A DNA stretch of 64,000 nucleotides from the NCBI GenBank assembly GCA_963921425.1, contig OY992832.1, positions 3,286,001 through 3,350,000 on the forward strand. Reading direction: 5' to 3'. Positions 24,639-34,474 of this stretch are shown piece after piece; position 1 is the stretch's first letter; each line of letters begins with the position of its first letter. Below the pieces are notes generated by a model. That model made no database searches. It had not been told where the DNA came from and was given only the letters and a program-made list of their open reading frames with translations. The position numbers and the translations under genes were made by a program. Source of the stretch: Dryas octopetala. Its lineage: Eukaryota; Streptophyta; Magnoliopsida; Rosales; Rosaceae.

Positions 24639-24772
24639 GCAGTGGTTCGGCAGACCAGTGCCGAACCCGTCGATTTCGTTCGGCAGGTACCCGTCGAACA
24701 AATCTGGTATGTTCGGTGGGCACCTGCCGAACAAAACCAACGGGTTCGGCACTGGTCTGCCGAACCAACTGC
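24639..24772. repeat. GC-rich perfect-style hairpin nested in the element
   Basis: Arms 24639-24699 and 24711-24772 are inverted copies differing at about seven positions, with an 11-base loop. Each arm itself repeats a TTCGGCA/TGCCGAA motif. The base composition is far richer in G and C than the surroundings. Confidence 0.85.
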
Positions 24773-25671
24773 TCCTAATTTTTTTTTTCGCAAGATCTTT
24801 ACAGAGGGACTAGAAGGAAAATGAGGATTTCTAGGACTTTTACTGATCATTTAGGGTAATTCTTTCTTTAAATCGTTTTGGGTTCTTTTTATATTTATGA
24901 GATTGCTGCCATTTTTTTTTCTGGGAATTTGGAAATGATGTGTTGACTTTGATTTGAATGATTTGGATCGAGTGGGAAAGGAAACTGATATAAGCAATGT
25001 GCATATAAGCATGGAAGTTGTCTTATATGGTTAAAATTGGATCGAATTTCAGGAAATAAACTTGGACTGGTGGATGGGCTGTTTTGGTGGTGGTGGCTGT
25101 TTGGCTCGGGTAGGGGGGAGAAGAAGAAGAAGAAAAAAAAAGGGAGGGGTGTGAACCAGAGAAAAAAGAGAAAAAAAGGGAGGGGCTGTGGGGTCTTTTT
25201 CTTTGTGTTTATTTTTATTTTTTTAATAGGGGTGTGCAAAAAGAAAAAGAAGGGTGTGCAAATAGCAGCACTCTAAAATAAAATCGAAATCCCTCCTGAT
25301 AGCGACACTTCTCCAGTTAACGGGGTTTTCGCGAGGCTGTGGCAGACACTCACGTAAAACACGAACGTGTCAGACTCCAATTGGGCCACGTAATGAGGTC
25401 AAAATGTGCGTCTCCTCCTCCTCAGATTTTGATCCTCTGCCTTTCGAGGGTGTGCACATGCATGCCTTTTATAAAATCATGCTCGTTCAAAAAATCCAAT
25501 GGTTAAAACATGGCCACATCAGCTCTTTTATGACAGCAGAGGAATTTAAACCCAATATTAAAAAGACGGGTCTGTCCGTTTCAGTTTACGCTTCTCTTTG
25601 CACTTTTCCCTTGCTTATATCTTGTCTCTTTTTTCTCGCTTTCCCTCTACAACGTCGACCATTTGGATCTG

Positions 25672-26111
25672 GTAACGCTCATTCTCTACTCTTTGATGTT
25701 TTTCTAATTTGGGTTGTTTTTTTTTTTTTTTTTGTTAATAACCATGGTTAGTGTTGGAGAGATCAAATATTGGGTTATCTTTTTTGCATTGTAATGTTGC
25801 TTTCAATGTCTAGGCTTTTTGGGTTTTCATTGTACTCGGGTTTTGGATGTGGGGGTGTGAAAGCTATTGGGTATATAATAAGAAAAATGTGAGTAATGTT
25901 CTTTTTATATTGGGTTCTCTTTCTGGTGATTTGAGGCTTTATTTTTGGATTTGTTGATGGTTTGGGAATGAAAGATTGAAGTTTTTGAGGTTTTTTGACG
26001 TTGGTTTTTTTTTTTGGCCATGGTTTGAAGATTGTTTTTTGCTTCCATCAAAATTTTTAGCTTTTAGGATTTTGTGGTTGTAATTGTTTATATGCTCAAT
26101 GTTTCTTTCAG
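25672..26111 (+). other. 5' UTR intron of HAD copy 2
   Basis: A GT donor follows ATTTGGATCTG, and an AG acceptor follows a TTTCTTTC tract, 30 bases before the ATG at 26142. The interval is T-rich as expected for a plant intron. This is a prediction from splice sites only. Confidence 0.55.
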
Positions 26112-26141
26112 TTCCTCTACTTTGAAGCCTTCTAGACCAAG

Positions 26142-27648
26142 ATGGAAAATCAGCTTCAGTTGCAGCAATATGAGTATCTTCTATTCGGTAGGCCTTTATT
26201 TATACACAGGCTTTGTTGATTTCAAATTTATGGTTCTTGAAGGTGGAAATAACAACTAGTTGTTTTGATTTCCAGATCTAGATGACACCCTCTATCCTCT
26301 GAGTAATGGTATTTCTGCACAAATCACTAAGAATATTCAAGGTGATGCATGCTTTATGGCTTTGTTTTTAAAAGCTTTTATGTAAAATGTTCATTGTTTG
26401 ATATAATGTTCTATGAGTTTTCATTGTAGAATATATGCTTCAAAAGCTTGGCATGAAGGAAAGTGAAGTTCCTGAATTGTGTATTTCGTTATACAAGGAG
26501 TATGGGACAACAATGGCTGGTCTTAAGGTATGGTGATTATGGTCGTTTAACCTTTTATACATTGTTTCCAAAAATATTTATCTATAGAATATCTTGATTT
26601 TGTGTTTTGCCTTATTTCCAGGCTGTTGGCTATAACTTTGACTATGATGACTTCCATAGGTACCAAATGCTTGAACTTAATCAGTGTCCCCATCATTTAT
26701 AAAATCATGTCATCTTACTTTCTCACAACAATCATTTTGCAGTTGTGTCCATGGGAGGCTGCCCTACAATATATTTAATCCTGACCCTGTTTTGAGGGCT
26801 CTTTTACTTAGTCTGCCTGTTCGAAAAGTAGTAAGTTTCCTTTATAATCATACACTCAAATGTTGCCTTAGAATTGAAAAAAATATATATCAAGGGAAAT
26901 GTTTTCTTCTCATGATATTTTGGTCAATGTGTGTAGATATTTACAAATTCGGATAAGGCTCATGCAACTACAGTACTCAGAAGGCTTGGAATAGAGGACT
27001 GCTTCGAGATGATTATATCCTTTGAGACTCTGAATCCCACCAACAATGGTGATGCTTCTGTTGGTGCAAAGGAAACTGACAGTGATGGATGTATTCGACA
27101 ACCAAATACTGGTGCTGTACTTCCCAGGACCCCAGTTGTCTGCAAACCATTTGAACATGCATATGAAGAAGCTTTTAAGATAGCAAACATCAATCCTCTA
27201 AGAACGGTAAGATCTTTTATTATTTTACTAGGGCAATTGATTTAGCCATAAGTTTTGTTCATTAGGTCTTGCCCTTGGCATTATATAATTAGATTTCGCA
27301 GTGATTTCACTTGTTTTTTCCAGTTATTCTTTGATGATAGCATTCGCAATTTGCAAACTGCGAAACAGTTAGGCCTACACACAGTATTGGTAAGTTAATA
27401 ATACTAAATTAGTGCAAGTGAGATTTTTTCAGTTATTGGAAAATTCTCTATGAATATTGAATACTATCCTCACAATACTACTTATGAAATGGTTGTAGGT
27501 GGGCACCTCCAACCGAACTAAAGGTGCCGATTATGCACTAGAGAGCATACATAATATGAAGGAAGCATTGCCAGAACTCTGGGATGCCACTGAGCAGTCT
27601 GAAAATGTCAATTATTCACGAGAGATTGCAATTGAGACAAGAGCTTAG
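26142..27648 (+). CDS. HAD-superfamily phosphatase, pyrimidine 5'-nucleotidase-like (copy 2)
   Basis: Tandem paralogue of the gene at 20320. Eight exons: 26142-26187, 26276-26341, 26430-26527, 26622-26659, 26743-26830, 26937-27206, 27324-27389 and 27499-27648, giving 273 residues. Exons 2 to 7 have exactly the same lengths as in copy 1 (66, 98, 38, 88, 270, 66); only the first and last exons differ. Motif I is DLDDTLYP (nucleophile D16), motif II IFTNSD, motif III VVCKPF and motif IV FFDDS, all complete. The N-terminus is short and Gln-rich (MENQLQLQQYEYLLF). Function is inferred from the family only; nucleotide or sugar phosphates are plausible substrates. The introns are shorter than in copy 1, and a predicted 5' UTR intron precedes it. 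Confidence 0.88.
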
Positions 27649-28057
27649 CTACTTGTAAGTCATCTGAAAGGTTAATTACCAACATTCATCTTCTTTACAT
27701 GCAACCATGTATAGAAAGGAAAATAGCTTGTAACAGAGCGCAGAGCAGAGCACCAAATGGCTAATGAATTTCTTTGTTATCACTATTTAACTTTTTCTAA
27801 GTAATTGTAGAATTGTATTAGATGTAAGCTTAATTTGGTTATACTTAAGCAACTGATTGTTTGAACTTTGAATCATGCTGGATAGGCCTTTCTTCTTTGG
27901 TTATAATAAAACTACTTGCATAATTTCATGTGCATACCAAGTACTTTCCATATGAATTGGGAAGGGAAACACTTTTACCAAAGGTCTTGTGGCGGTTAAA
28001 ATGTCATGTCACATGTAACACGTCGTTCCACTTTAGGCTGTTTTGAATGTTTTGGTT

Positions 28058-28149
28058 AATATCAGAATATGTGTCGATGTTTAAGTGGATGATTGCACAA
28101 CTAAATATCAGAATATGTGTCGATGTTTAAGTGGATGATTGCACAACTA
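28058..28149. repeat. Perfect tandem duplication, 2 x 46 bp
   Basis: Unit 28058-28103 is repeated base for base at 28104-28149 (AATATCAGAATATGTGTCGA and onward). No third copy is seen. The absence of mismatches suggests a young event. Confidence 0.9.
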
Positions 28150-28678
28150 ATGTGGTCCGACTTTGAATACCTTTTCTATGCTAAAAACTTTTGCCACTGT
28201 AATATCTTTTTTCTGGTATCAGTTTTTACAAATAAGCAATTTGTTGTTCTGCCAACCATAAAAGTGCTTTTGATGGTGTGCTTTTACTACGAAATCATAT
28301 TTTTGATTACATTAGAGAAAATTAAATTGGGAATTTATCTTAATTTAACCCATGAACTCATTGATTTGTTAGGAATATAATATTATTTGAGACCTTATTC
28401 AATAAAAAGGGGGTTGTACATAAATTTGTAAATCCATCATACATTATTGGTATCAAAAGCTTATCCAAAAAAGGAATATAATACTATATAAAGAATTTGG
28501 ATTGGAATTGTTTTTTAATGAAGGATCCAAATCGTCAGACAATGAGAAGGAATATTTAAAATCATGGGCCCTTATTGGGCCGCATTCGTGACACATAGTT
28601 AAGACTTAAAGACCGTATTTCTATAGCATTGGGCCACCAAATCAATTAGTTCACCCACTGCCACCTGCCACCATTCTA

Positions 28679-29065
28679 AGGCTTAGTTTGAGATTGCTGT
28701 GAGAAAAAATGGCTGTGAAGTAAAGCAGTTGAGTGTTTGGTAAACTATATTTTCAAAAGTGTTGTGAGTACAAAAAGTAATATGAAGGTGTTTGGTAAAT
28801 TGTAATGTAAAACTGCTGTGGCTATTTATAATTACTAAAATGAGGGTATTATAGGTAAAATAAAATTTTCATTGTTGCTGTGATTCACTGCAGCTTTCAA
28901 AAGCACCTACAAACTTGCTTTCTATTTTTGCTGTGGAGAATTGAGAATTGTGAGGCAAAACACTTTTTCATTTTTTTTACCAAACACCAAAACTGTTGTG
29001 GGTGATTGAAAATTGTCATCCACAGCAGCTTTTCGGTCCTTCACAACAATCCCAAACGGGGCCTA
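28679..29065. mobile_element. hAT-like MITE
   Basis: Imperfect terminal repeats AGGCTTAGTTTGAGATTGCT (left) and, inverted, AGGCCCCGTTTGGGATTGTT (right) enclose about 390 bases rich in CTGTG/CACAG words. The GGGCCCGTTTGG-type end is common among plant hAT-derived MITEs. I could not find a clear 8-bp target duplication. Confidence 0.5.
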
Positions 29066-29684
29066 AAGGCTTGTTCAGAGACAATTCTCTAAACAATAAT
29101 GCTATATTTAGCACATTCTTATACCACATTTTCATCTTACGTATTATTACGTTACTAGACATTATTTTTTTTATTTTTTTTATTTTTATCAAGTTTTATA
29201 TTATTTTTAAATGGAAAAGAGAATGTTGGTGTAATTTCTCAAAATAAGAGGATTTTCGGTGTAGTTTCACTATACCTAAAGATAGGTTTGCATTACTTAC
29301 TCTACCTAATTTTACTGGCTCAAAGAGTCTATGGTAGCACATAATTTTGAGTCGAAACCAAGCTTGACAGTATGCACTCAGGTACACAATACCCGACGAT
29401 TCAAGAAAATAAATTATATTCAAGTTATAAATATATGAACAAAGTTCCATGTACTACATAGGACATGGAATGTATGTTTGAATCATCACTTGATACCAAC
29501 CTTTGGTTCATATGGACATTTACATAATGACAAAAAGCATCATGGATGTGCAGGACACTTTCGGTTTGGAGTCTTTGGACCTTCCAATGCTAAAATTACT
29601 TTGACTGCTCATCTCTTAGAAAGGATGGATGGAAGAAATGCCTTCTTTTTTGTTTTTGTTCTTGGATGAAGGATATGCCTAACT

Positions 29685-31944
29685 TTACCCTTTCAGTGAA
29701 TACTTCTTCCCCGTGAATGCTTGGAACTTTGGCTCTTCTGCTTTCTGAGAGGGCTCTTCCGCCTTCTGAGAGGGCTCTTTTTTGCTGTTCTTTGGGGCAG
29801 CCTGGGATTACAAGTATCAATACAACAGGTAGGCAAACGATGTCAAGTTAATTTTTACAGATAAACATGGGTTACTCATTTAAAATATGAAAAACAAAGA
29901 AAAACGAGCATACTTTTGGGGCTTCATTTGGGGGCTGGTTGACATTGGAACCAAACACAAGCTTTCCAGAATGTTGACGTGAAGCAGAAGTTGATGACCT
30001 AGAACCCTTAGTTCCATTTTCACTCTCCACTTGATGCTGCTTGAGTATGGGAGAGGAAACTGGTGCCACTGATTGTGCCAAGGGTTTTCCATCCAGTCGT
30101 CTTGCTGAACCTGTAAATGGATTGAATTTTGCCATCTTTTCAGGTTGTTCTTCTACTTCTTCATCTGAAAGAAATTTATTTAAGAAAAAAAATCAATGTC
30201 ATCTGTTAGAAAATTCTATCATCTTATAAGGAACAATGTAACATTTTTTTCTAAATATTTAAACAGAACAGCGTAACAACCTTGTGGTTTCCTTTTTGAC
30301 GAAGCAGATGGTGCTGATTTTTCAGGTTCCACGTAATCAAGAGGAGGGGCAAAATCAACCTCACAGTCTGTCTCAATTATACTGATTGCAGAGGAGGGTT
30401 TTGCTTCAACTATGTCAATGTAATACTTCTTATTGTTATAAGGAACCATGATAGTGTCACCGGAGGTTAAACAAGAGTAGCTCCTCAATGTAGTCTCCAA
30501 ACTGCAAATGGAAGAAAATTGAGGATATAAATATAAGTAGTTATATCAAGTCCCCTGCAATTACCCAAATGAGGATATCAAAGTGATTAACTCACATGGC
30601 TTTGGGGTTTGAGATATCAAGAAAGTCCTTGGTGTGGGGCTGCAACTTCACATATGTTCCCTTTACCAGGCTTTTGTTTTTCACTTGAACAATGTCTCCC
30701 TCTTGTAGGAGCATGTTCTCCATCATCTACAAGTAAACCAAAATAACAGTAATGAGTAAGAAGGGCCACCATACATAGAATGCTGCTGCATCTATAAGAA
30801 AAAATGTGTACCCAGTATGGTAAATAAATTAGTCCCTCATCAGCAACAAATTCCAAGACCCCACAATGAGTAATTCGACCAGTAGTAGGATTATTAAGTT
30901 CAAACAACATAGGGTAGTCGATTTGTAAAGATGCTGGAGAAGAAAAGTTCATATTTAGTTGACATCAACATATATCAAAACAAGCTACATGAATTGAGAT
31001 CCAATTTGCAACAGAAGGACATATAAGAGAGAATTATCAACTTACCAAGGCGATCAAGTGCTGAGGGGGGCATTATAACTGGAAGGACAGAAATCAAACA
31101 AGTAATTAAAAAACTATTGAATGTTATCATGTTCTGTGAAAGAATGTATACATAGAGGATGGCATGGATAGTATAAAATAACTAGTCAGGTGAAGAAACA
31201 TACTTTTATCACCCTTTTCCAGATGCGGCTGCAAAGATCAAGATTAAGTGGAATCAGTACAAACAATCATGAGGCTAGCCAAAGAATAATATCACTTAAA
31301 ACTATAAATGTATATATTATATATAATATAACACTGAGTAATCCCAGAACTCAAAATACAGGGAGATATTTGCACACTTTCAACGTAGAGTGTTGTCCAC
31401 ATTTTTGGAGGGCATAGGGGGTGCAAACTTTCAACTTAATTAGTGAAATTTAATATATATTCCAGGTTTGGAACTCAACCTTGTCAATAAATGAGACAGG
31501 ATAACAACGATAACTCTGCTCGAAGGCTGAAATGCGATAGTCTTCATAAGCCTGTGACATTAAAATACTCAGATTTATCAGCCGAAAAAAAAAATGAAAA
31601 CAATCAGATTAATGGATAAAATGTTAAATAGAAGCAACACTCAAATTCGACAAGCTTGGTATAGCAATCTAAGCTCATCAACTGATACCCATCACTGCTT
31701 CAAACAGTCAGATGGTCAACTTTTGATTCCAAGTTGTTACCCAATCACATAAACATGCTATTCCAAAACTAAAATCTCCTTTATCCTACAAACATGCATT
31801 AAATCGTTCCTCTCTATTCCATGATTTGCATTCATGCATCCATATCACCAATCCAGATTATAATCCAAAAGAATTAGAAACTAAAGTGCCAACAAAACCG
31901 AGTCCTCAATAAGGAATAGAAGAATGGGTCAATCAACTTACCAT
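29685..31944 (-). CDS. UFD1: Ubiquitin fusion degradation protein 1 (UFD1)
   Basis: UFD1 pairs with NPL4 as adaptor for the CDC48/p97 segregase, delivering ubiquitinated substrates for proteasomal degradation, including ERAD clients. Nine coding exons (minus strand): 31942-31944, 31480-31551, 31204-31228, 31046-31078, 30812-30933, 30596-30726, 30281-30501, 29914-30164 and 29685-29801, giving 324 residues, close to Arabidopsis UFD1. The N-terminal double-psi barrel domain holds [12 protein letters not shown], the [15 protein letters not shown] stretch and [30 protein letters not shown] and the acidic [14 protein letters not shown] follow. The C-terminal tail has SHP-like segments, [13 protein letters not shown] and the terminal [13 protein letters not shown], which bind CDC48. 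Start choice: the ATG is the last codon of its exon and is followed at once by a GT donor; no upstream in-frame ATG was found in the leader. A 5' UTR intron lies at 31993-32267. An EEPSQKA heptad occurs twice in the tail. Confidence 0.93.
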
Positions 31945-31992
31945 ATTCACTGGGTCCAAAGAGTTTCCAGTGTCCAAGAGATTACTGATTGT

Positions 31993-32267
31993 CTGTCAAA
32001 TAAGCAAACAATGAAAAATAAAAAAAACCCAATTATCAATCTGAGATTCTGAATCCAAAGTTTAGAATACCCGTCAAACCATATAAACAAACAAAAAAAA
32101 CCATGTATACTAAAAAAAAAAGAACAAGGAAAATTAGAAGAAACCCACTATCTGACTACGACCAAAAGCATTGAACATAGGATACCCAGAAAAAAATTGT
32201 TAAAAAAGTGACCGTAAATGATGCTGTTAATATAAAGAGTATGGATTTTGATCTAAGAGCTTGGCAC
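31993..32267 (-). other. 5' UTR intron of UFD1
   Basis: On the minus strand a GTGCCA donor follows CACAAAG at 32268, and an acceptor TTTGACAG precedes the leader exon that ends in the start codon. The leader exon upstream of 32268 has no ATG for at least 100 bases, which supports translation from 31944. Confidence 0.6.
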
Positions 32268-33010
32268 CTTTGTGTTTGTGATGGATGATTGAGGTACTGG
32301 GTTTCTTGCTGCCTAAGAAGAGCTGGGACTGAGACTCTTGAGCAGAGCAGTGAGAGTGATTTATGTGAGATGGTGGTTCCCAGCTTTTATAGGTTAACAA
32401 TTTCCTTCCCAGCTATTGGGTTTCCTAGCATTGTTAAGTATATAAAAATTTTAAATTATTTAACTTTTACGTGTCAAAGGCTAAATTGGAATTGGGTGCT
32501 GGGTATACCAATCAATTTATTGGGTGCTCTTAGAAGCCCCGAATCGGCTAATCCTATTCCTAGACTTATGCAGCTCAAATCTAATCCATAAAATGGGATA
32601 TATGCCTTCAAAAAATTAATCAATGCACCAATTACCCACAAGTCACAAGACTCACAACACCCATACAAGAATTTTAAAATATAACATTTACTAATTACAG
32701 CCAAAGTTTCAAGTTTTCAACACTAGATTTAAAAAAAATGAAAATTTAAGGGTGCATATAGAACCCCAGCAAACTTTGGTAGGCTGATCGACTGAGGCCT
32801 GGCCCAAAGGAAGCCCATCACTAATGAGGGACAAATTTGTCTTTTCCTCAAAAGAAACCCTCGGTTCCTCTTCACTTTGTTTCCTCCTGTATCTGCAGAA
32901 GAAGGCGCTTCCTTCCTTCACGGCGAGACAGAGTCTCCGGAGAGAAATAAAGCTCGAAGTTCTGACATTCAGCTCTCAATTGGCTTTCAGAGAAAAACCC
33001 AGAAGATAAA
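32268..33010. promoter_or_regulatory. Shared divergent promoter of UFD1 and MPP6-like gene
   Basis: About 740 bases lie between the first UFD1 leader exon (-) and the MPP6-like ATG (+). The region must hold both promoters. I see no clear TATA box on either side, as is common for housekeeping genes, and no other gene. Confidence 0.55.
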
Positions 33011-34474
33011 ATGGCAAAGCGAGAGCTTCTTTCCAGCACTCTGAGGAACTTAAAGGTAAAAAATAAGAGAAAACAGCTGCACGAAACCTACTCTTTTTCT
33101 TTTTCTTTTTCCTTGTTTTCAATTAATGGTCTATGTTAGTTTATATTTGAAGCCTTTTCTGATAAACCCACTTGAAATTTGATCCGGGTCATGCTTAAAT
33201 TCGTCTGGGCGTTCAAGTTTGAATATTCTTAAATTTATGATGTACACATAATTACTTTTTTTTTTTTTGGGTTATTACCTTAGTTCATGCAAAGGGCAAC
33301 TCAGAAAGAAGAGGTGGTGAAGAAAGAAGAAGATGTCAAACCTGATGGGGGTTTTACTTTCCCTGCTACCCAAACAAGGAAGTGGTAGTTTTTCTATCTT
33401 CTTATTTCTTGCTATAATAGTTTCCAAGTATCTGAGCTGTTTTGCTTCTTGGGTTATTATTTTTCAATTTTTAACTTAAGGTTCACTATGGATTATTAAA
33501 CGTTCATTGTGTGTGTGTATACATATATGTATTTGTTCTGGCTGGATTGTGATTGATGATTTCTTAGGAGAATCAGTTTATAACACCTAACTTTAAGCTA
33601 TTATGCAAAGTAGATGTCCTTATGCCTCAATTAAGATAACTCCGTGGATTGAACCAGAGATGATTGCTACTACCTGCTATAGTTATTCATCAGTTATATT
33701 ACTCCGTATGCTTTTGTTCAAACTTTACTTGCTTCATGTGTATGTCTGTGTTTATGGATGCAGTGTGGTCATTATGGAAGGTGACCCCCATCCTGGAGCA
33801 ATTAAAGGACGTATGTCGTTTCAAAGTTTCAATCCATCGATTGATGTGAGTACAAGGTTCACGGACCTTAAAATTACCAATGACTATTAACCTCCTGTGT
33901 GCTTCTTGATTGGCTTTTCTTCACCTCACATCAACGCCCTTTTATGGTAGAAACTGAATGAAGCAGCAGCAGCAAACCTTTCTCGGCCAGCAGCTCCTGC
34001 CACTTCTTCTGGAATTCAAAGTGGAAAAGTATCATATAGGTGGGTGATTTGACATTTCAAATTACATTAAATCATTCTATTCTCTGTGAATGAAATAATT
34101 TTTTTTTTTTTTTCCAATGGGTTAAGGAGACTGTAAACAAAAAATTATGTTTGCAAAATTTGTTACAAACTTTGGCTTCTGCTCGTCTATCTTCTTTCTC
34201 CTCTTTGAATGTTCACAGAGAAAATGGGTCCTCAATGGACGAAGCAGAGTGCTCAAATATTGATAAATCAAACTGTGAGCCTAATGGAGATCAGAAAAGA
34301 AAACAGTCTGAAGTAGTGTCTGAAACGCAATATCCGAATAAATCCCCCAAAACTGGTCAAGGTGATCAGCTGTCATCACCAAATAAAAGTAAAGGCTCCT
34401 TCAAGAAACCAAAGGGTGAAAAGCTGGACTGGAATATTCTTAGACCGTCAAAGAGTCAAAACAAAAGAGGTTGA
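33011..34474 (+). CDS. MPP6: MPP6-like (M-phase phosphoprotein 6) nuclear exosome cofactor
   Basis: MPP6 binds the nuclear RNA exosome and helps recruit the MTR4 helicase for 5.8S rRNA processing and decay of cryptic transcripts. Five exons: 33011-33055, 33284-33384, 33764-33845, 33951-34039 and 34219-34474, giving 190 residues. Recognition rests on the short conserved blocks: an N-terminal LRNLKFMQRA helix, a central MEGDPHPGAIKGRMSFQSF block with FNPSID, and a basic Lys/Ser-rich tail with PKGEKLDWNILRPSK. The middle of the last exon is low-complexity, polar and probably disordered, as in the family. The central GRMSFxxFNPxxxKL box is the family signature. The gene is divergent from UFD1 and convergent with the first GRAS gene. 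Length is somewhat above the human protein because of the C-terminal tail. Confidence 0.85.

Larger units (their letters stand above)
24223..25273. mobile_element. Fold-back DNA transposon, about 1.05 kb, non-autonomous
   Basis: Terminal inverted repeats begin GAGTGCTGCTATTTGCACAC and continue through a second GCACACCC box. An 8-bp direct repeat TAAAATAA flanks both ends (24215-24222 and 25274-25281), although it is AT-rich and so weak evidence. The left half is pyrimidine-rich, with a CT run at 24561-24602 and CTTCTTCTTCTCC. The right half is its purine-rich counterpart, so most of the element can pair with itself. A GC-rich palindrome lies inside. No transposase is encoded. The 8-bp repeat allows hAT; the TIR style also fits MULE. 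Confidence 0.75.
22357..26141. other. Repeat-rich spacer between the two HAD genes
   Basis: About 3.8 kb hold two fold-back elements (22583-23130 and 24223-25273), a cluster of short dyads (23614-23843) and the leader of HAD copy 2. I see no independent protein-coding gene. The open frames around 24400-25280 come from simple-sequence arms of the element. Confidence 0.65.
27649..29684. other. Intergenic between HAD copy 2 and UFD1
   Basis: Two kilobases between convergent genes. They contain the 3' UTR of HAD copy 2, a 46-bp tandem duplication (28058-28149) and a hAT-like MITE (about 28679-29065). I see no coding gene. Confidence 0.6.

Noticed and set aside
24402..24850. Open frames of 100-120 codons on both strands
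   Set aside because: They are produced by the CT/GA arms and the GC-rich palindrome of the fold-back element; both strands read similarly because the DNA is self-complementary.
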